Positions 10,749 to 22,494 of a stretch of 64,000 bases of DNA are shown in pieces. Source of the DNA: Prorocentrum cordatum (taxonomy: Eukaryota > Sar > Dinophyceae > Prorocentrales > Prorocentraceae). Numbering within the stretch: the stretch's first letter is position 1; the number at the start of each line of letters is the position of its first letter. A model generated the notes under the pieces. It ran no database searches. It had not been told where the DNA came from and saw nothing but the letters and a program-made list of their open reading frames with translations. The DNA lies in assembly GCA_963575745.1 (NCBI GenBank), contig CAUYUJ010020248.1, forward strand, positions 5,001-69,000. The letters are read 5' to 3'. The position numbers were made by a program, and so were the translations under genes.

Positions 10749-10925
10749 GGGCCAGCTCAGGGGGGAAAACATCGGGATGGAATCGGCGATACATCGCCGA
10801 TAGATCGGCGATAGTCCCCTGACAGCCGAGCTGCACGTTCATGAGAGGTTTCAGCTATCGGGCCCCTGTCGGCGATCAATGGACGATTGGTGATCGACTC
10901 GCCCCCCCCCTGAGCTGACCCCCTG
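10749..10925. repeat. repeat with GCTCAGGG ends, copy 1
   Basis: Inverted ends (left GGCCAGCTCAGGGGGG, right CCCCCCCTGAGCTGACC) enclose GTCGGCGATCAATGGACGAT and TGGTGATCGACTC. A second copy lies at 38888-39056. No perfect target duplication was found. Confidence 0.6.
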
Positions 10926-12904
10926 GTAGTTTTCGGGTCATAACTTGGGCCTCCGGCGGCGGTTCGGGAAGATCTGGGCACCCTCGGAACCCTCTGGGCG
11001 GGGCGCAGCTGCCAGAGAGCATCCCGAGGCTGGAAGGCCGCGGGGAACCGACGGACGTGCGCGCAAGCCCTCGAGCCTCCAACAGACAACCCTCGAGGGC
11101 CCCCGCCCCCCCGGCGTCGCCCCCGAGCTGCGCGCAGCGGCCGAGCGGCCGCCGCTGGGCGCGCGGCCCCCGCAGCGCGCCCCGCGCCCGCTCCAGTAGC
11201 AGCGCTCGCGCCTCCGCCGCGCCGCGGCGGGCGCCCGCAGCGGCGAGCGGCCCGGCCGCGCCCTGCCGCGGCGAGGGGCGGGCGCTGGCACGAGGAGCGC
11301 CAAGTCCGCCGACCCGGTCGGCGTGTGGAAGGCGCTGCATGGGGAGCAGAGTGGAGGAGTGTGAGGAGGGGATGGAGGAGGGATTGTTTAGGCGCTTCTC
11401 TGTGGTTTCGGATGCGGTGGGCAGTTGTCACATGTTTCTGGTGCTCCCGAAATCCGCCGTCCCCGTCGGCGTGTGGAAGACGCTGCTCTGTCTGACTCGT
11501 CGTCGCCATCGCCGCCGTCGAAATCCGCATCGTCGTCGTCGTCATTCTGTTTGACTCGCCATCGTCGTCGTCGTCGTCGTCGTTGTCGTCGTCGTCACAG
11601 TCACTGGGTCCTCTTCCTCCAGCGCGCCAGCCACACAAAACCGAACCGAAACCTCAAGCGCGCCCGTCACCGTGCCTCTGGGCACGGAGTGGGCGTGTCC
11701 TCAGGTCCTTGCCCGAATCCTCTACGCCCCCCCGAGAGCGCTCCGAACAGACCCCAAGAAGGAACGGGGGAGCTTTCCTGGCCGCGGCCAGCTTCGGCTA
11801 CGAACAGGTTCCCCGACCCAGGTCGAATGAACGGCCCGACAAATGGGGGCCCTCATGGGCTCAAAGTGGCCATTATTCCCAAATCAGTGTTTGCACCGAT
11901 GGGGTCCTAGCGGAAGTTGAAAGATTTGGCGAACGTTTCCCGCCGATTTTGGTAGCAAGCTGGGTTCCCAAGTTCCCGGGTTCCCAGTTATTGGTTCCAG
12001 GCCGATTTCGGAGGGTTCTGGGTTCCCGGGCTCCCAGGATCCCAGTCGATCTCCTCAGCGGAAACCATCCACTGATTGGGTTTTTCTCTGGTGTAAAATC
12101 ACCGTCTTGACTGTAGGTGGCGACATCCGAACCTTACCCCTTTGGTGGCAGACATGGGAGCCTTGAATACCCTCGTAACTCCTAGTCTTTAGAATCCATT
12201 AGTGCACGCTAGCATCTGGTAATCGATGATCGCTGGATCAGCGCGGACTGACGTCGATTCGCGTCGAGTTAGCGTCGACTAGCGTAGACGAGCCACGATT
12301 CGCAAGCGCCGACAAGATGGTACCGGCGGGGCCGTTATTTTGCCGTTTCAAAATCTGTCTTCTTGATCGTAAAAGCGGCAGAACAAAAAAACGGTTCGCC
12401 GAAACAGTTGACAGAAAACTCTTCACCGAAATAACATGGGTGTTAACAAACGGCAGCGGTAAGTGAGCAGGGAACAACAGTCCCCTGCATTCTTGGAGGT
12501 CTGCGGCGACATTCTTTCAAACAAAATAGTATCCTGGAAAGAAAAAGCAATGCCCAGAACAAAAACCAAGTTGATTGAAGCAGAACTGCCTCCTCCAGAA
12601 ATCCTTTGAGAACGTCGAACACTCTCTGGCCGGGCCATCGGCAAGTCAGGACGCCTCGCCAGTGCTTGGGGTAGCGCAACAACGGCCCTGTCGCTTCCAG
12701 GGCCCGCAGAGGGCAGGCAGAAGGGAGGCTTGCGGAGAGCGCGCAATGCGGCACCCGAGACTGCAGGCCGCCAGCCGGCTGGGCCCCGGGAGGGCGGCTG
12801 CGGCAGCGCCCCGCGCCGACAGACGAGCCTGGCGCCCAAGAGCCCGCCGCTCGGCTTTGCCGCGCAGCTCGAGTTGGTTCCAAGAAAAACTCGCGTCTTG
12901 AAAC
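10926..12904. other. GC-rich region, no confirmed gene
   Basis: A strongly GC-rich stretch at 11060-11320 has an open minus frame (Ala/Arg/Leu-rich, helical) that could be an exon fragment, but nothing is recognisable. A direct duplication of about 40 bases recurs at 11300-11335 and 11448-11485 (core GTCGGCGTGTGGAAG). A (GTC)n run lies at 11555-11600. At 11962-12050 TTCCCGGGTTCCCAG-type units recur. No gene is called. Confidence 0.35.
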
Positions 12905-12954
12905 AAGAGGAGGAGGAGGAGGAGGAGGAGGAGGAGGAGGAGGAGGAGGAGGAC
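12905..12954. repeat. GAG microsatellite
   Basis: A nearly pure (GAG)n tract of about 50 bases. Confidence 0.95.
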
Positions 12955-14559
12955 GGGAGGTTTTTTGCCATTTGGGGGTTCCCTGGGGCCCTTACCGGGC
13001 CCCGGGACCAAAAACCAGTCTGGGGGAAGGGGTCGGGACTTCTGGGGACTCGGTACTGGACATCGCACGTCAAGGCTTGGCTTGGACCGCAAGATGGACC
13101 CGGAAGTCGACCAGACGGCCCCAAGAAGATCGTTCTGCCGAGCCTCCTCGGGAGAGCTCGACAGAATCAAAGACGGCCCCAAGACCCCCAGTTGGGAGGC
13201 CCTCCAGAGGCCCCCACGAGACACTGCCGCAAGAGATCAAGCGGCGGTGGGGCCACGGTGGGGCGCACCAGCCAGCAGATTGTGGCACGGGAGGCCGGGG
13301 GAGGCGCACGAGGGGCGCGGAGAGGGGGCCAGAGGAGGGCCCCAGGGGGGGGAAGGAGAGCCACCCCAGGAGGCACAGGAGAAGGCCACACTGGCCATCG
13401 CTCGGACGTCCATTCCTCGTGTATTTGTCGATTTCGTGCGTGTTTTTTTTCGCCAGATGATCAAGGATGGTCCTCGATGGCCGTCGCCGAGGAAAAAATG
13501 CACACGTCCGAGCGATGCCAAGCCACGAGAGGCAACGCGACAGTAATGCAGCGCTGCGGCCGCGCCGCGCCTCGGCACCGTGGCAGTGTCTTGCAGACGG
13601 CCCCACGGTGGTTATGCCGAGCCTGTTCGAGAGAGGTCGAGCCATCCTGCAAACATGCCAATGCTACGCTGACGCGGTGGCGGAAGTGGATAGCTCCTCA
13701 CCGTCGCACCACCAGACGCGTCGGGTAGGGCGGTCCGGGCATGTCTCCTGAGACCGCCTACCAGCTTATAACCCTCATACGGGATGATGCAAGGATGTCT
13801 TTCCGCCTGAATGACCCAACAGCTACGCGGGTAGAGGTAGTTCTCGCATGACCAATCCGCACAGATTACAACCTTCAAAGTCGAAGCTTCCAGGGACAGG
13901 TGGCTTTCACAACTTGGCAGGTGCCTTTCGAAATATGACTCTCGCCAACAAAAAAGCCAGACAATTTAAGATCATAATGCGTTCCTGTTCTAACTGGTCC
14001 ACGGATGAATGACAGCTCAATGCTTCGTCGTGAAACGTCCTCGCATGACATTGCCATACGTGTTCCGAGGTCTCACCACCTACATGGATAGAGGGCGCCT
14101 TATTATCAAGTTTTGGCTCTCGACTGAAAGTTCTTCGCGCTTCATTGACACAAAGCCGAACACGTCCAGTAGCTGCTCGGGTGGATGAAGGGCGACTCCT
14201 CTACCCTTTCGAAGCCACGCTCTCTCGTAACTGCATCACATGCAGGGAAGTTCCTCCAAAAGAGCTGCGATGTGTGACGGTGTGTGGTCGAATCCGAACC
14301 TGGCCGCCCGTGTGCACTTCAAAGTCGGCCGGGCCCTCGCAGTGTGGGCACGCGGGGCCCTCCCCCTCCGGCGGGCGGTCGCCGTGGCAGAAGTCCGCCG
14401 GCCCAGCGGGCCACAACGGAGTGGCAACTCCTGGAGGCGGGTGAACTGGGGTGGCGTGGCTGGTCTGTTGTTTTTCCAGTCCGCGCGCGCGAGGGCGCCC
14501 CTACTGGGAGGGGGTTCCGCGGACCCAGCTGGTGCCCAAGTCGCCCCCCAAAGCGGGCG
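12955..14559. other. intergenic, degenerate repeats
   Basis: No supported gene. Segments at 13020-13210 and 13460-13650 contain AGACGGCCCCAAGA-type words shared with the CCCAAGA repeat regions elsewhere in the window. A short Cys-containing minus frame near 14330-14400 (CPHCEGPADFEVH) was considered but is too short to call. Confidence 0.35.
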
Positions 14560-15760
14560 AGACCACTCCAAGGAGCGCCCGAAGAGCGTGGACCCATGGG
14601 TATCAGGCCTCACGCTGGCCCCAAGATGGCCCCAACGTGAGCCCAAGATGCTGCCAAGATGGCCCCGAGATGGCCCCGAGATGGTCCAAGCTAGCCAAAC
14701 GGACACCAAGACGGCCCAAATGGCCGAACGCTGATTTCATCGGAGGCTCCCACGATGGCAAAACTCGTGATAACATGCTTGTTGTTTTGTATTTCTCGCA
14801 TCTGCGGCCCCAACGGGCTTCTGGGGCCCAGAGGTGGCCCCGAGACTCTTGGAGCCACCTCGGGGCCCCAAGAGCCCCCCAAGAGTCCCCTCGGGGTATT
14901 GGGGCCCTCTTGGGCCAAGAGGGCCCCAAGAGAGCCCCAAGAGGGCCACAATACCCTCCAAGAGGTCCTTTATGTTGCCAAGAGAACCTCAGGGGGGCTC
15001 AAGGGCAGTGCAAGAGTGTGGGCAAATCGGCGCCAGGCCCCAAGATAGAGATGGCATCACGACGCCCCAAGATGGTGCGATGATGGCTCAATATGGCCCA
15101 AGATAACAGCCCTAGGCAGCCCAATGGACTGCAAAGACTCCTCACGATGGCTGAAGATGTGCCCCTCGGAGATCCCCAGGACAGGCCCAAATGATCGACA
15201 AGCCATGCGTCCTGCTGTTTTGGGCCATCTCGCCCTGGCGGTCTCCAATCGATGCTCGGACCCCACGAGGTGGCCCCAAGAGAGCCCCAAACGAGACCTG
15301 AAACGACCCCACGACCCTGCAAGAGAGCCTACACATGCACAAAGACGCCCGAAGGGACCCTCCAAACGGCACCGAAGAGCGCGGGCAAGGGTGACGAGTA
15401 ATATTATGACCCCAGGGTTGGCCCCGAAGGCCTCGGTATGGCGCCACAGTGGCCCAAGCTGGTCTAAGACAACATGGCTCAAGATGGCCGTCGAACCTTT
15501 CCCCGAACGCTCAGGAGTAACCATAACCATTTGACAAAACCAATGATACTGATGATCATGGAGTTCTCGCCCTTGCGGGCGGGTGTCCATAGCCCCGATG
15601 TGACCCCAAGAAGCCTCCAAGGATGCCCAGAAGAGTCCTGAGAGGGCCCCCAGATAGCCAATCCCAGAAGAGAGCCCAAGAGGGAGCCAAGAGGGCACCA
15701 AGAGAAACACACAGCGGCCCAAGAGCTTGGGATCACTGGGCAGCAAGACCCAAACGCCTC
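14560..15760 (+). repeat. CCCAAGA-rich dispersed repeat DNA
   Basis: Dense degenerate words of the type GGCCCCAAGATGGCCCC and GAGCCCCAAGAGGGCC recur at irregular 10-25 base spacing, all in the same orientation. The same composition recurs at 17059-17545, 40341-40890 and 60640-62200. Open frames here are by-products. Confidence 0.7.
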
Positions 15761-15814
15761 CGAAAACCACCTAGGAACCGCCAGGGGCCTTCGAAAAACG
15801 CTGAGCACACCACG

Positions 15815-16130
15815 CCGCCGCCGACGACGACGACGGCGACGAAGGCGGCGGCGGCGACGGCGGCGGAGATGGCGGCGACGGCGACGACGACGACGACGAC
15901 GGCGGCGGCAGCGACGGCGACAGCGACGGCGCTGGCAGGACGACGAAGGCGGAACGACGGCGCCGACGGTCGGCGGCGGCGACGGCGGAGGCCGTCGCGG
16001 CGGCGGCGCGGCGAGCCGTCCTCGGCGCGTCTCGCCACCCCCGCCGCGAGAACGCGGCACCCCGCGACGAGCTCCTCGAGCGCGGCCTCGGCCTGGGCGC
16101 GCCCCGCGGGGGCACCGATCGTCGGGGCCG

Positions 16131-16200
<70 letters not shown>

Positions 16201-16790
16201 TGGCGGCCTCGTCGTCGTCGTCGTTGTCGTCGTCATCGTCGTCGTCGTCGTCGCTGGCGGCCTCGTCGTCGTCGTCGTCGGCGGCGTCGTCGTCGTCGGC
16301 GTCGTCGTCGTCGTGGTCGTCGTCGTCGTCGTAGTGGTTGGAGACGTCGTCGTCGTCGTCGTCGCTGGCGACGTTGTCGTTGTCGGCATCGGCGACGGCG
16401 GCGGCTGCGGCGGCTTCGACGAGGACGGCGGCGGAGTCAATGATGGCGGCGGCGACGACTCCTCTTTCTCTTCTACCTTTGGGCCCTAGGGGAGGGTCCC
16501 CCTCGTGCGCGACGGCTGGATCCGCCTCAAAATCATGGTCAGATGCCTTGCAGGAAAAATGAGGAAGGCGCGGGACGACAACGACGACGACGACGGCGAC
16601 GACGACGACCACGAGAAAGACGACCACCAAAGCGACAACGGGGACGACCAGGACGACGAGGACTACGCCGGGCCGAACATGAGGAGGAGGAGGAGGAGGA
16701 GGAGGAGGAGGAAGAGGAGGAAGAGTAGGAGGGCATGGAGGAGGAGGAGGAGACGAGCGTGCCAGCAGAACAGGGTGCCACCTCACGAGC
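15815..16790. repeat. GGCGAC, GTC, GAC and GAG microsatellites
   Basis: GGCGAC/ACG repeats (15820-15990), (GTC)n with GCTGGCGGC breaks (16130-16440), GAC repeats (16570-16660) and (GAG)n (16680-16755). A mixed segment of about 130 bases at 16440-16565 separates them. Confidence 0.9.
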
Positions 16791-17058
16791 CCGCCTCAGG
16801 CGGAGAGCACATGCGGACCGACCGCAGTGCCGCCCGAGCAGTTGGGTTCCACTGCTGTGGGGGTGCAGGACTGCGCGAACGAAAACCTGAGGAACCCTTC
16901 TACAAATCCCACCAGCCCTCTGGGCGCAAGTGGTTTAGAGAGCCCGTTCTGTTCCACCCCCTGCTTCCCTTCGGGGAGGCGTTTACCCCTCCCCCTGCCT
17001 CCTCCCCCTGGGCCTGGAGGGGGGGGGGCGCGGGTGGTTGGAGCGTCTGTGTGGGCCT

Positions 17059-17545
17059 AAGATGGCGCTAGGACAGCCCAAGAGAGCTCAAGATGACCTC
17101 CAAGATCGCTCAAGATAGCCCTCGATGGCTCAATATAGCTCCTAACAAGCCTACACGAGGCTCCAAGACCGCCCCAAGACGGCTCCGAGTGGCCGTGGAA
17201 CCTCCCAAGGACGTCCCCGAGTGGCCAAAATCCTACAAAAACCTGAGGACAATCAACGCTGTTTGCCTTCCCGCCTTTTCGCTCTCAAGTGGCTCTTGAG
17301 GCTTCAAGATGGCCCCAGGATGACCCAACAGAGCCCCAAGACGGGCCCCAGAGAGGCCCAAGACGGGCCCACGAGCGCCCAAGAGCGGCCCGAGAGGGCC
17401 CCAAGAGGCGACTTTTCGGCATCCGAAGGGGGAGCGCAATTGACGCCGCGCTCCTTTTTGAGCCGTGGCCTCCAAATTGGTCCCAAGAGACCTCCCAGAG
17501 CCTCCCAAACAGCCCCAAGAGGGCCCCAAGACCCCAAAAACTAGT
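17059..17545 (+). repeat. CCCAAGA repeat with conserved core
   Basis: CCCAAGA-type words flank a conserved core at 17261-17316 (TTTGCCTTCCCGCCTTTTCG, then CTTGAGGCTTCAAGATGGCC). The core also occurs at 40561, 60831, 61160, 61355 and 61960. It lies immediately upstream of a 90-bp satellite element. Confidence 0.6.
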
Positions 17546-17548
17546 CTG

Positions 17549-18996
17549 GCGAAGGACCGAACCATATGCAGTTGCGAGCACCATCGTTGCATGCAGCGCA
17601 TTCGGAGGAGCTCCCTCTAGGGCCACGAAGCGTGTGAGGGGTTTGCCAACATGTGACTGGTGGGCGCATGCGAAAGCAGCCATTGGTGCCTTCGGTGGAG
17701 CTCCCTATGGGGCCACGAAACGTGTGAGGGGTGTGCCGAAGTGGGTGTGCGTAACGCATGCAGGCGGTGGCACTGGGGCCTTCGGTGGAGCTCCCTATGG
17801 GGCCACGGAACGTGTGAGGAGTGTGCCGAAATTGGCGTGCGTAACGCATGCGGGCGGTGGCACACTGGGGCCTTTAGTGGAGCTCTCTATGGTGCCACGA
17901 AGCGTGGGAGGGGTGTGCCGAAGTGGGTGTGCGTAACGCATGCGGCCCGTGGCTCTGGGGCCTTCGGTGGAGCTCGCTACGGGGCCACGAAAAGCGGGAG
18001 GGGTGTGCCGAAGTGGGTGTGCCTGACGTATGCGGGCGGTGCCACTGGGGCCCGGTGGAGCTCTTCATGGGGCAACGAACCGTGTTAGAAGTGTGCCGAA
18101 GTGGGTGTGGCATGCGGGCGGTGGCACCGTGGCTTTCGGTGGAGCTCCCTATGGGGCCACGAAGCGTGTGAGGGGTGTGGGGGACGCATGTGGACGGTGG
18201 CGCTGGGGCCTTTGGTGGAACTCCCTATGGAACCACAGAACGTGTGAGGGGTGTGCCGAAATGGGTGCGGGGGACGCATGTGGACGGTGGCACTGGGGCC
18301 TTTGGTGGAGCTCCCTATGGAGCCACGAAACGTGTGAGGGGTGTGCCGAAATGGGTGCGGGGGACGCATGTGAACGGTGGCGCGGGGGCCTTCGGTGGAG
18401 CTCCCTATGGGGCCACAGAACGTGTGAGGGGTGTGCCGAAATGGGTGCGGGGGGGCCGCATGTGGACGGTGGTAGTGGGGCCTTCGGTGGAGTACATATG
18501 GGGCCACAAAATGTGTGAGGGGTGTGCCGAAATGGGTGTGGGGGGAAACGCATGTGAACGGTGGCACTGGGGCCTTCGGTGGAGCTCCCTATGGGGCCAC
18601 AGAACGCGTGAGAGGTGTGCCGAAATTTGTGTGGGAGGCGCATGTGGACGGTGGCGCGGGGGCCCTCGGTGGAGTACATATGGGGCCACGAAACGTGTGA
18701 AGGGTGTGCCGAAATGGGTGCGGGGGACGCATGTGGACGTTGGCACTGGGGCCTTCGGTGGAGCTCCCCATTGGGCCACGAAGCGTGTGAGGGGTGTGCC
18801 GAAATGGGTGCGGGGGACGCAGGTGGACGGCAGCACTGGGGCCTTCAGTGGAGCTCCCTATGGGGCCACGAAACGCTGTACTGGGTGGGTGAAACGCAGG
18901 AAGGAGGGAGGAGGGGAAGGAGGCAGGGGGGAGGAGGAAGGAGAACGCGGGGACCGTCTCTTCAAAACGAGGACCCAACACCACAGGATGGTTAGG
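17549..18996 (+). repeat. 90-bp satellite element A, full structure
   Basis: It starts with a leader (17549-17582, including CATATGCAGTTGCGAGCACC). About 14 copies of a roughly 90-bp unit follow, recognisable by GGAGCTCCCTATGGGGCCAC and CGAAACGTGTGAGGGGTGTG. Then come a purine-rich stretch (18898-18950) and a tail at 18958-18996 (CAAAACGAGGACCCAACACC, then ACAGGATGG). Because 90 is divisible by three, the forward frames stay open (repeating GAFGGAPYGATKRVRGVPKW), but units of 78-92 bp break the frame, so I do not call a protein. Confidence 0.85.
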
Positions 18997-19808
18997 ACAA
19001 ACCCCGAGGGTGCCCCAAGAGGCACCACGAGGACCCCAAAATAATCCAAAGACCTGCAACATAGCCCCCAGGAGGTGGGCGGAAGAGGAAGAGATATGCG
19101 AGAGCAGGAGGAGACACGCCCGAAAGTCACGACCATCGGTGTGCGTCGCAAAAGGTGCTGTTTTGGGATGGGCTGGCGTGGTGGGGATACTTTTTTGGTT
19201 CGCGGCTCCAAGGAGACGTCCAGGGAGCGGGCTTCACGCCTGGGGCACAGAGCGAGATAATTGGCCGCAGAGGCACGTAGGCCGCTGAGGCGAGTGCACA
19301 TGCCAGGGACAAAATGACCCTCTTTGGGGGTGACCGGCGCACTCATCCTAGCGGGTGGGGACGCAAGCGCGGCACCGGCGGCGGACGGGAAGGAGAAGTC
19401 GCCCTACGGCGCCAAGCTCCAGCCGAACCACACATCAAGAAGAGGGGCAAGGAGCACGGACCGTACTGTAGCAGCACGGTGAAGTCGCCCTGTCGGCGCC
19501 AAGCTCCGGCCGAGACACACGGAAGCGAGGCTAGAGGAAAGCGGGAGAGTCGCTGCGGACGCCAGACGGGCACCCAACGACAGAAGCGTGAACAATTTGA
19601 AGGACCCGCTTTGATCAACTTTGCAAACACGACAAGGACGAACCGGGCGACGACAAGTGCTCCCCTGCGCAGAGACCTGGCCTAATGACATAGCCATGAG
19701 TCAACACGCCGTCCTAATAGCTAAGTCGAGGTACCGTACATAGTCTGGGGCGCGAGCCCTGCGCGACACGCCCCCACTGGCACGGCCGGAGGAGCGCTAT
19801 CATTTTTG
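18997..19808. other. intergenic, no gene seen
   Basis: No supported gene. Two related segments contain CGGCGCCAAGCTCC (about 19403-19420 and 19493-19510; GAAGTCGCCC precedes both), a duplication of about 85 bases. Confidence 0.35.
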
Positions 19809-20475
19809 TTTCCCCCTACCTAGGCTCTGCCCATCTTAGCTTATTTCATCTTAGCTTAGCTTAGCTTCATCTTAGCTCAGGTTGATCTTAGCTTAGCTTA
19901 CCTTCATCTTAGCTTCGCCGAGCTTTAGCATAGCAGAGCACTGCATAGCATAGCAGAGCGTAGCATTGCATAGCGCAGCACATCATATCATAGCATAGCC
20001 CAGCATAGCATAGCATAGCGCAGCATAACATAGCATAGCATAACATATATTAGCATAGCACAGCGCAACATGATATAGCATAGCTTAGCATAGCATAGCG
20101 CAGCATAGCACAGCATAACATGGGTGTCATTTCCTACCTAGGCTCTGCCTAGAGGGTTAGCTTAGCTTAGCTTAGCTTAGCTTAGCATAGCGCAGCGCTG
20201 AATTAGCATAGCATAGCATAACATAGCCAATCATAGCATAGCATTGCATAGCATAGCGCAGCATAGCATAGGATATCATAGCTTAACATAGCATAGCATA
20301 TCATAGCTTAGCATAGCACAGCGCAGTATGACTTAGCATAGCTTAGCATAGCTAAGCATAACACAGCATAGCATAGCATAGCGCAGCATAGCATAGCATA
20401 GCATAGCATAGCATAGCGCAGCATAGCATGGCATGGCATAGCATGGCATAGCAACTAATGCTGCTTTCCTAGGGG
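19809..20475. repeat. TAGCA/TAGCT pentamer field
   Basis: About 620 bases of degenerate pentamers (GCATAGCATAGCGCAGCATA and TTAGCTTAGC). It is bounded on the left by CCTACCTAGGCTCTGCC (repeated at 20132) and on the right by GCTCCAACTGCTAGGTAGGG. The CCTACCTAG and CTAGGTAGG ends are inverted, so the field may be an expanded element with inverted termini. Confidence 0.75.
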
Positions 20476-21505
20476 CTCCAACTGCTAGGTAGGGTCGCAC
20501 TGGGGTAATTCATTGGATCCTCTCTTCGCGACCCCAGTATGTGATCCCGAGAGTTCTGAAGGTACGCTTGGCGCCCGATCAGGTTAAAATGGGCACGAAA
20601 CAGATAACTATGTCAAAAAAGAAGAGGAGCCTCGAAAGATACCTGTGCCAACTCCCGTCCACAACCAGCCTGCGCTATCAGCCTGGCCGTGGCCTGGAAA
20701 TTGAGACAGCCCGGACTCGGTGGTCCAACCAACCCCTGCAGACGGCGGAGGACCCTGAGATCGTGGCGTCTCTTCGAGCCGGGCGCTTCGCCCAGTTTCG
20801 TGCCACAGGACCCTCACAGGTCGATCCGACCCGAAAAATGATGCAGAAAGAGGGGTCTGGGGATCTGGTCGCGATGTCTCTTGATGTTTCAATTGTTTCG
20901 CGCCGTCGGATCTCGGGGGGGGGGGAAGGAGGCAGAAGGAACGCGCGCACACGGCCAGCATGTCCCTCAGCCTGACACGCGCGGGAGCGACCCAGGGGAG
21001 CTAGATCCGCGGGCTGCCCGCCATCATCGCCAGGTCGTGCTGCCGGTGCCAGACGAGCTGCTCGGAGCCGGGGGGCACGGGACTCACGACCCTCCGCAGT
21101 GGATGTCCGAATCGTGCTGCTGCTGCTACTGCTGCTGCTGCTCACCCTCATGCTGCTTTCGTAGCGGGGCTGCGCACACTGACGCTCGTCCCGTCGTTCT
21201 CGGAGGAGCAGTGGAAGAAAAACTTGGCATGGGACTCCCGTGGGCCACTCTCTTGGCCAAATTTCATGGTGGGTTGCTCTTGCTCCTGCTCCTCCTGTTT
21301 GTCTGCATGCATGTCCTCCTCTTTGTTTGCATTGCATTGCATTGCAGACGCATAGCGTTGCAATCGCACTCTTCCCTCCCATCCTCGCAACAGGACCCCT
21401 TTGGAAAACATTCCAAAGGGATTCCAGTGGAACGCCTCACAGCAGGAATCCTTTGGAAACCGCAACAAAGGGATTCGATTGGAAAGCGCCACACAGGGAT
21501 GTGGG
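20476..21505. other. intergenic, no confirmed gene
   Basis: Competing open frames on both strands (20541-20975 plus, 20678-21382 minus) show no recognisable domain. A (TGC)n run lies at 21115-21145. Small hairpins such as CCTTTGGAAAACATTCCAAAGG-like sequence occur near 21400. Confidence 0.3.
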
Positions 21506-21789
21506 AAGCGAAAAACCAAAAAAACACAAGGAAAAACCAAAAAAACCAAAGAAACCAAACACCAACAGCCGAAAAACCAAAAAAACACAAGGAAAAACCA
21601 AAAAAAACAAAAAAAACAAAGTTTACAACACTTTCGCTGTCAGGGCGGTGGGGGTGGACGAAGTATCGAAATCTTTGGTTTTTTTGTTTTTTTTGGTTTT
21701 TCCTTGTGTTTTTTTGGTTTTTCGGCTGTTGGTGTTTGGTTTCTTTGTTTTTTTTGGTTTTTCCTTGTGTTTTTTTTGGTTTTTCGCTT
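21506..21789. repeat. long inverted repeat, ~116-bp arms
   Basis: The left arm (21506-21621) and right arm (21673-21789) are near-perfect reverse complements. They are made of GAAAAACC, AAAAAAACACAAGG and CCAAACACCAACAGCCG words, separated by a 51-base loop. Each arm also holds an internal duplication. It would form a long hairpin; no coding content. Confidence 0.88.
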
Positions 21790-22046
21790 CCGCCACCCCT
21801 CCCCCTGGGGAGCGGGCGGCTCCAGGAGGCCCCAGGAGGCCCCAGAGAGGCCCCAGAGAGGCCCCAGGAGACCCCTGGAGGAGACCCAGGAGGGAACCCA
21901 GGGGCATCGCAAATTCAATGTCCCTTCGATGCCCCTCCCCTCTCCTCACCTCTCTCTCCCTCAACCAAGTTTTCTGGTTACCCTCTCTTTCGTGCCCGCC
22001 ATCCCCTTCCCGCGACGGCAGCAGACTCAAGGCCCAGCTGGTTGCT

Positions 22047-22470
22047 GAGGATGGGTGCCTTTCGGGTGCCTTGCGGGTGCCTTGCGGGTGCCTTAGCAAT
22101 TAGCGGAGTGCATTGCGAGTATACACGTGCCGCGCAACTCCCCAAATATACCATTCAGAAGGGGGAAACGCTCGAGAATTTTTTTTTGGGGTTTTTTTTG
22201 TTGTTGCCGTTGCATATGAACGGAAAGCGAAGCATTTCTCGTTAAGTGCAAAAATCAGATTTGAAGAAGTATCATAATCATTATGACGTTGTGCATTTTT
22301 ACTATCGGCGTCGACCCCCGAATTCTGAGGATGGGTGCCTTTCGGGTGCCTTGCGGGTGCCCTTCGGGTGCCTTTCGGGTGCCTTGCGGGTGCCCTCCGG
22401 GTGTTTTTCGGGAGCCGTGCGGGAGCACTTCGGGTGCTCTTCGGCCGTCTTCGGGTACCTTTCGGTAGCC
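22047..22470. repeat. GGGTGCCTT minisatellite, two clusters
   Basis: Units of 10-12 bases (GGGTGCCTTTC, GGGTGCCTTGC) occur at 22047-22092 and 22326-22470. Both clusters begin with the same CTGAGGATGGGTGCCTTTCG segment, so a block was duplicated about 280 bases away. The DNA between them (22093-22325) shows no gene. Confidence 0.8.
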
Positions 22471-22494
22471 AGCAAGGGGCTTGGGAGGAGGCGG

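Noticed and set aside
11060-11340. GC-rich Ala/Arg minus frame as an exon
   Set aside because: Helical-looking but without any recognisable domain, leader or splice partner; noted only as a possible exon fragment.
14201-14416. Small Cys/His frame (CHGDRPPEGEGPACPHCEG)
   Set aside because: Too short, no flanking exon, and the opposite strand is equally open.
20541-21382. Possible gene on either strand (144 codons plus, 234 codons minus)
   Set aside because: No motif, conflicting strands, and internal TGC repeats; no leader relict or splice pattern to choose between them.
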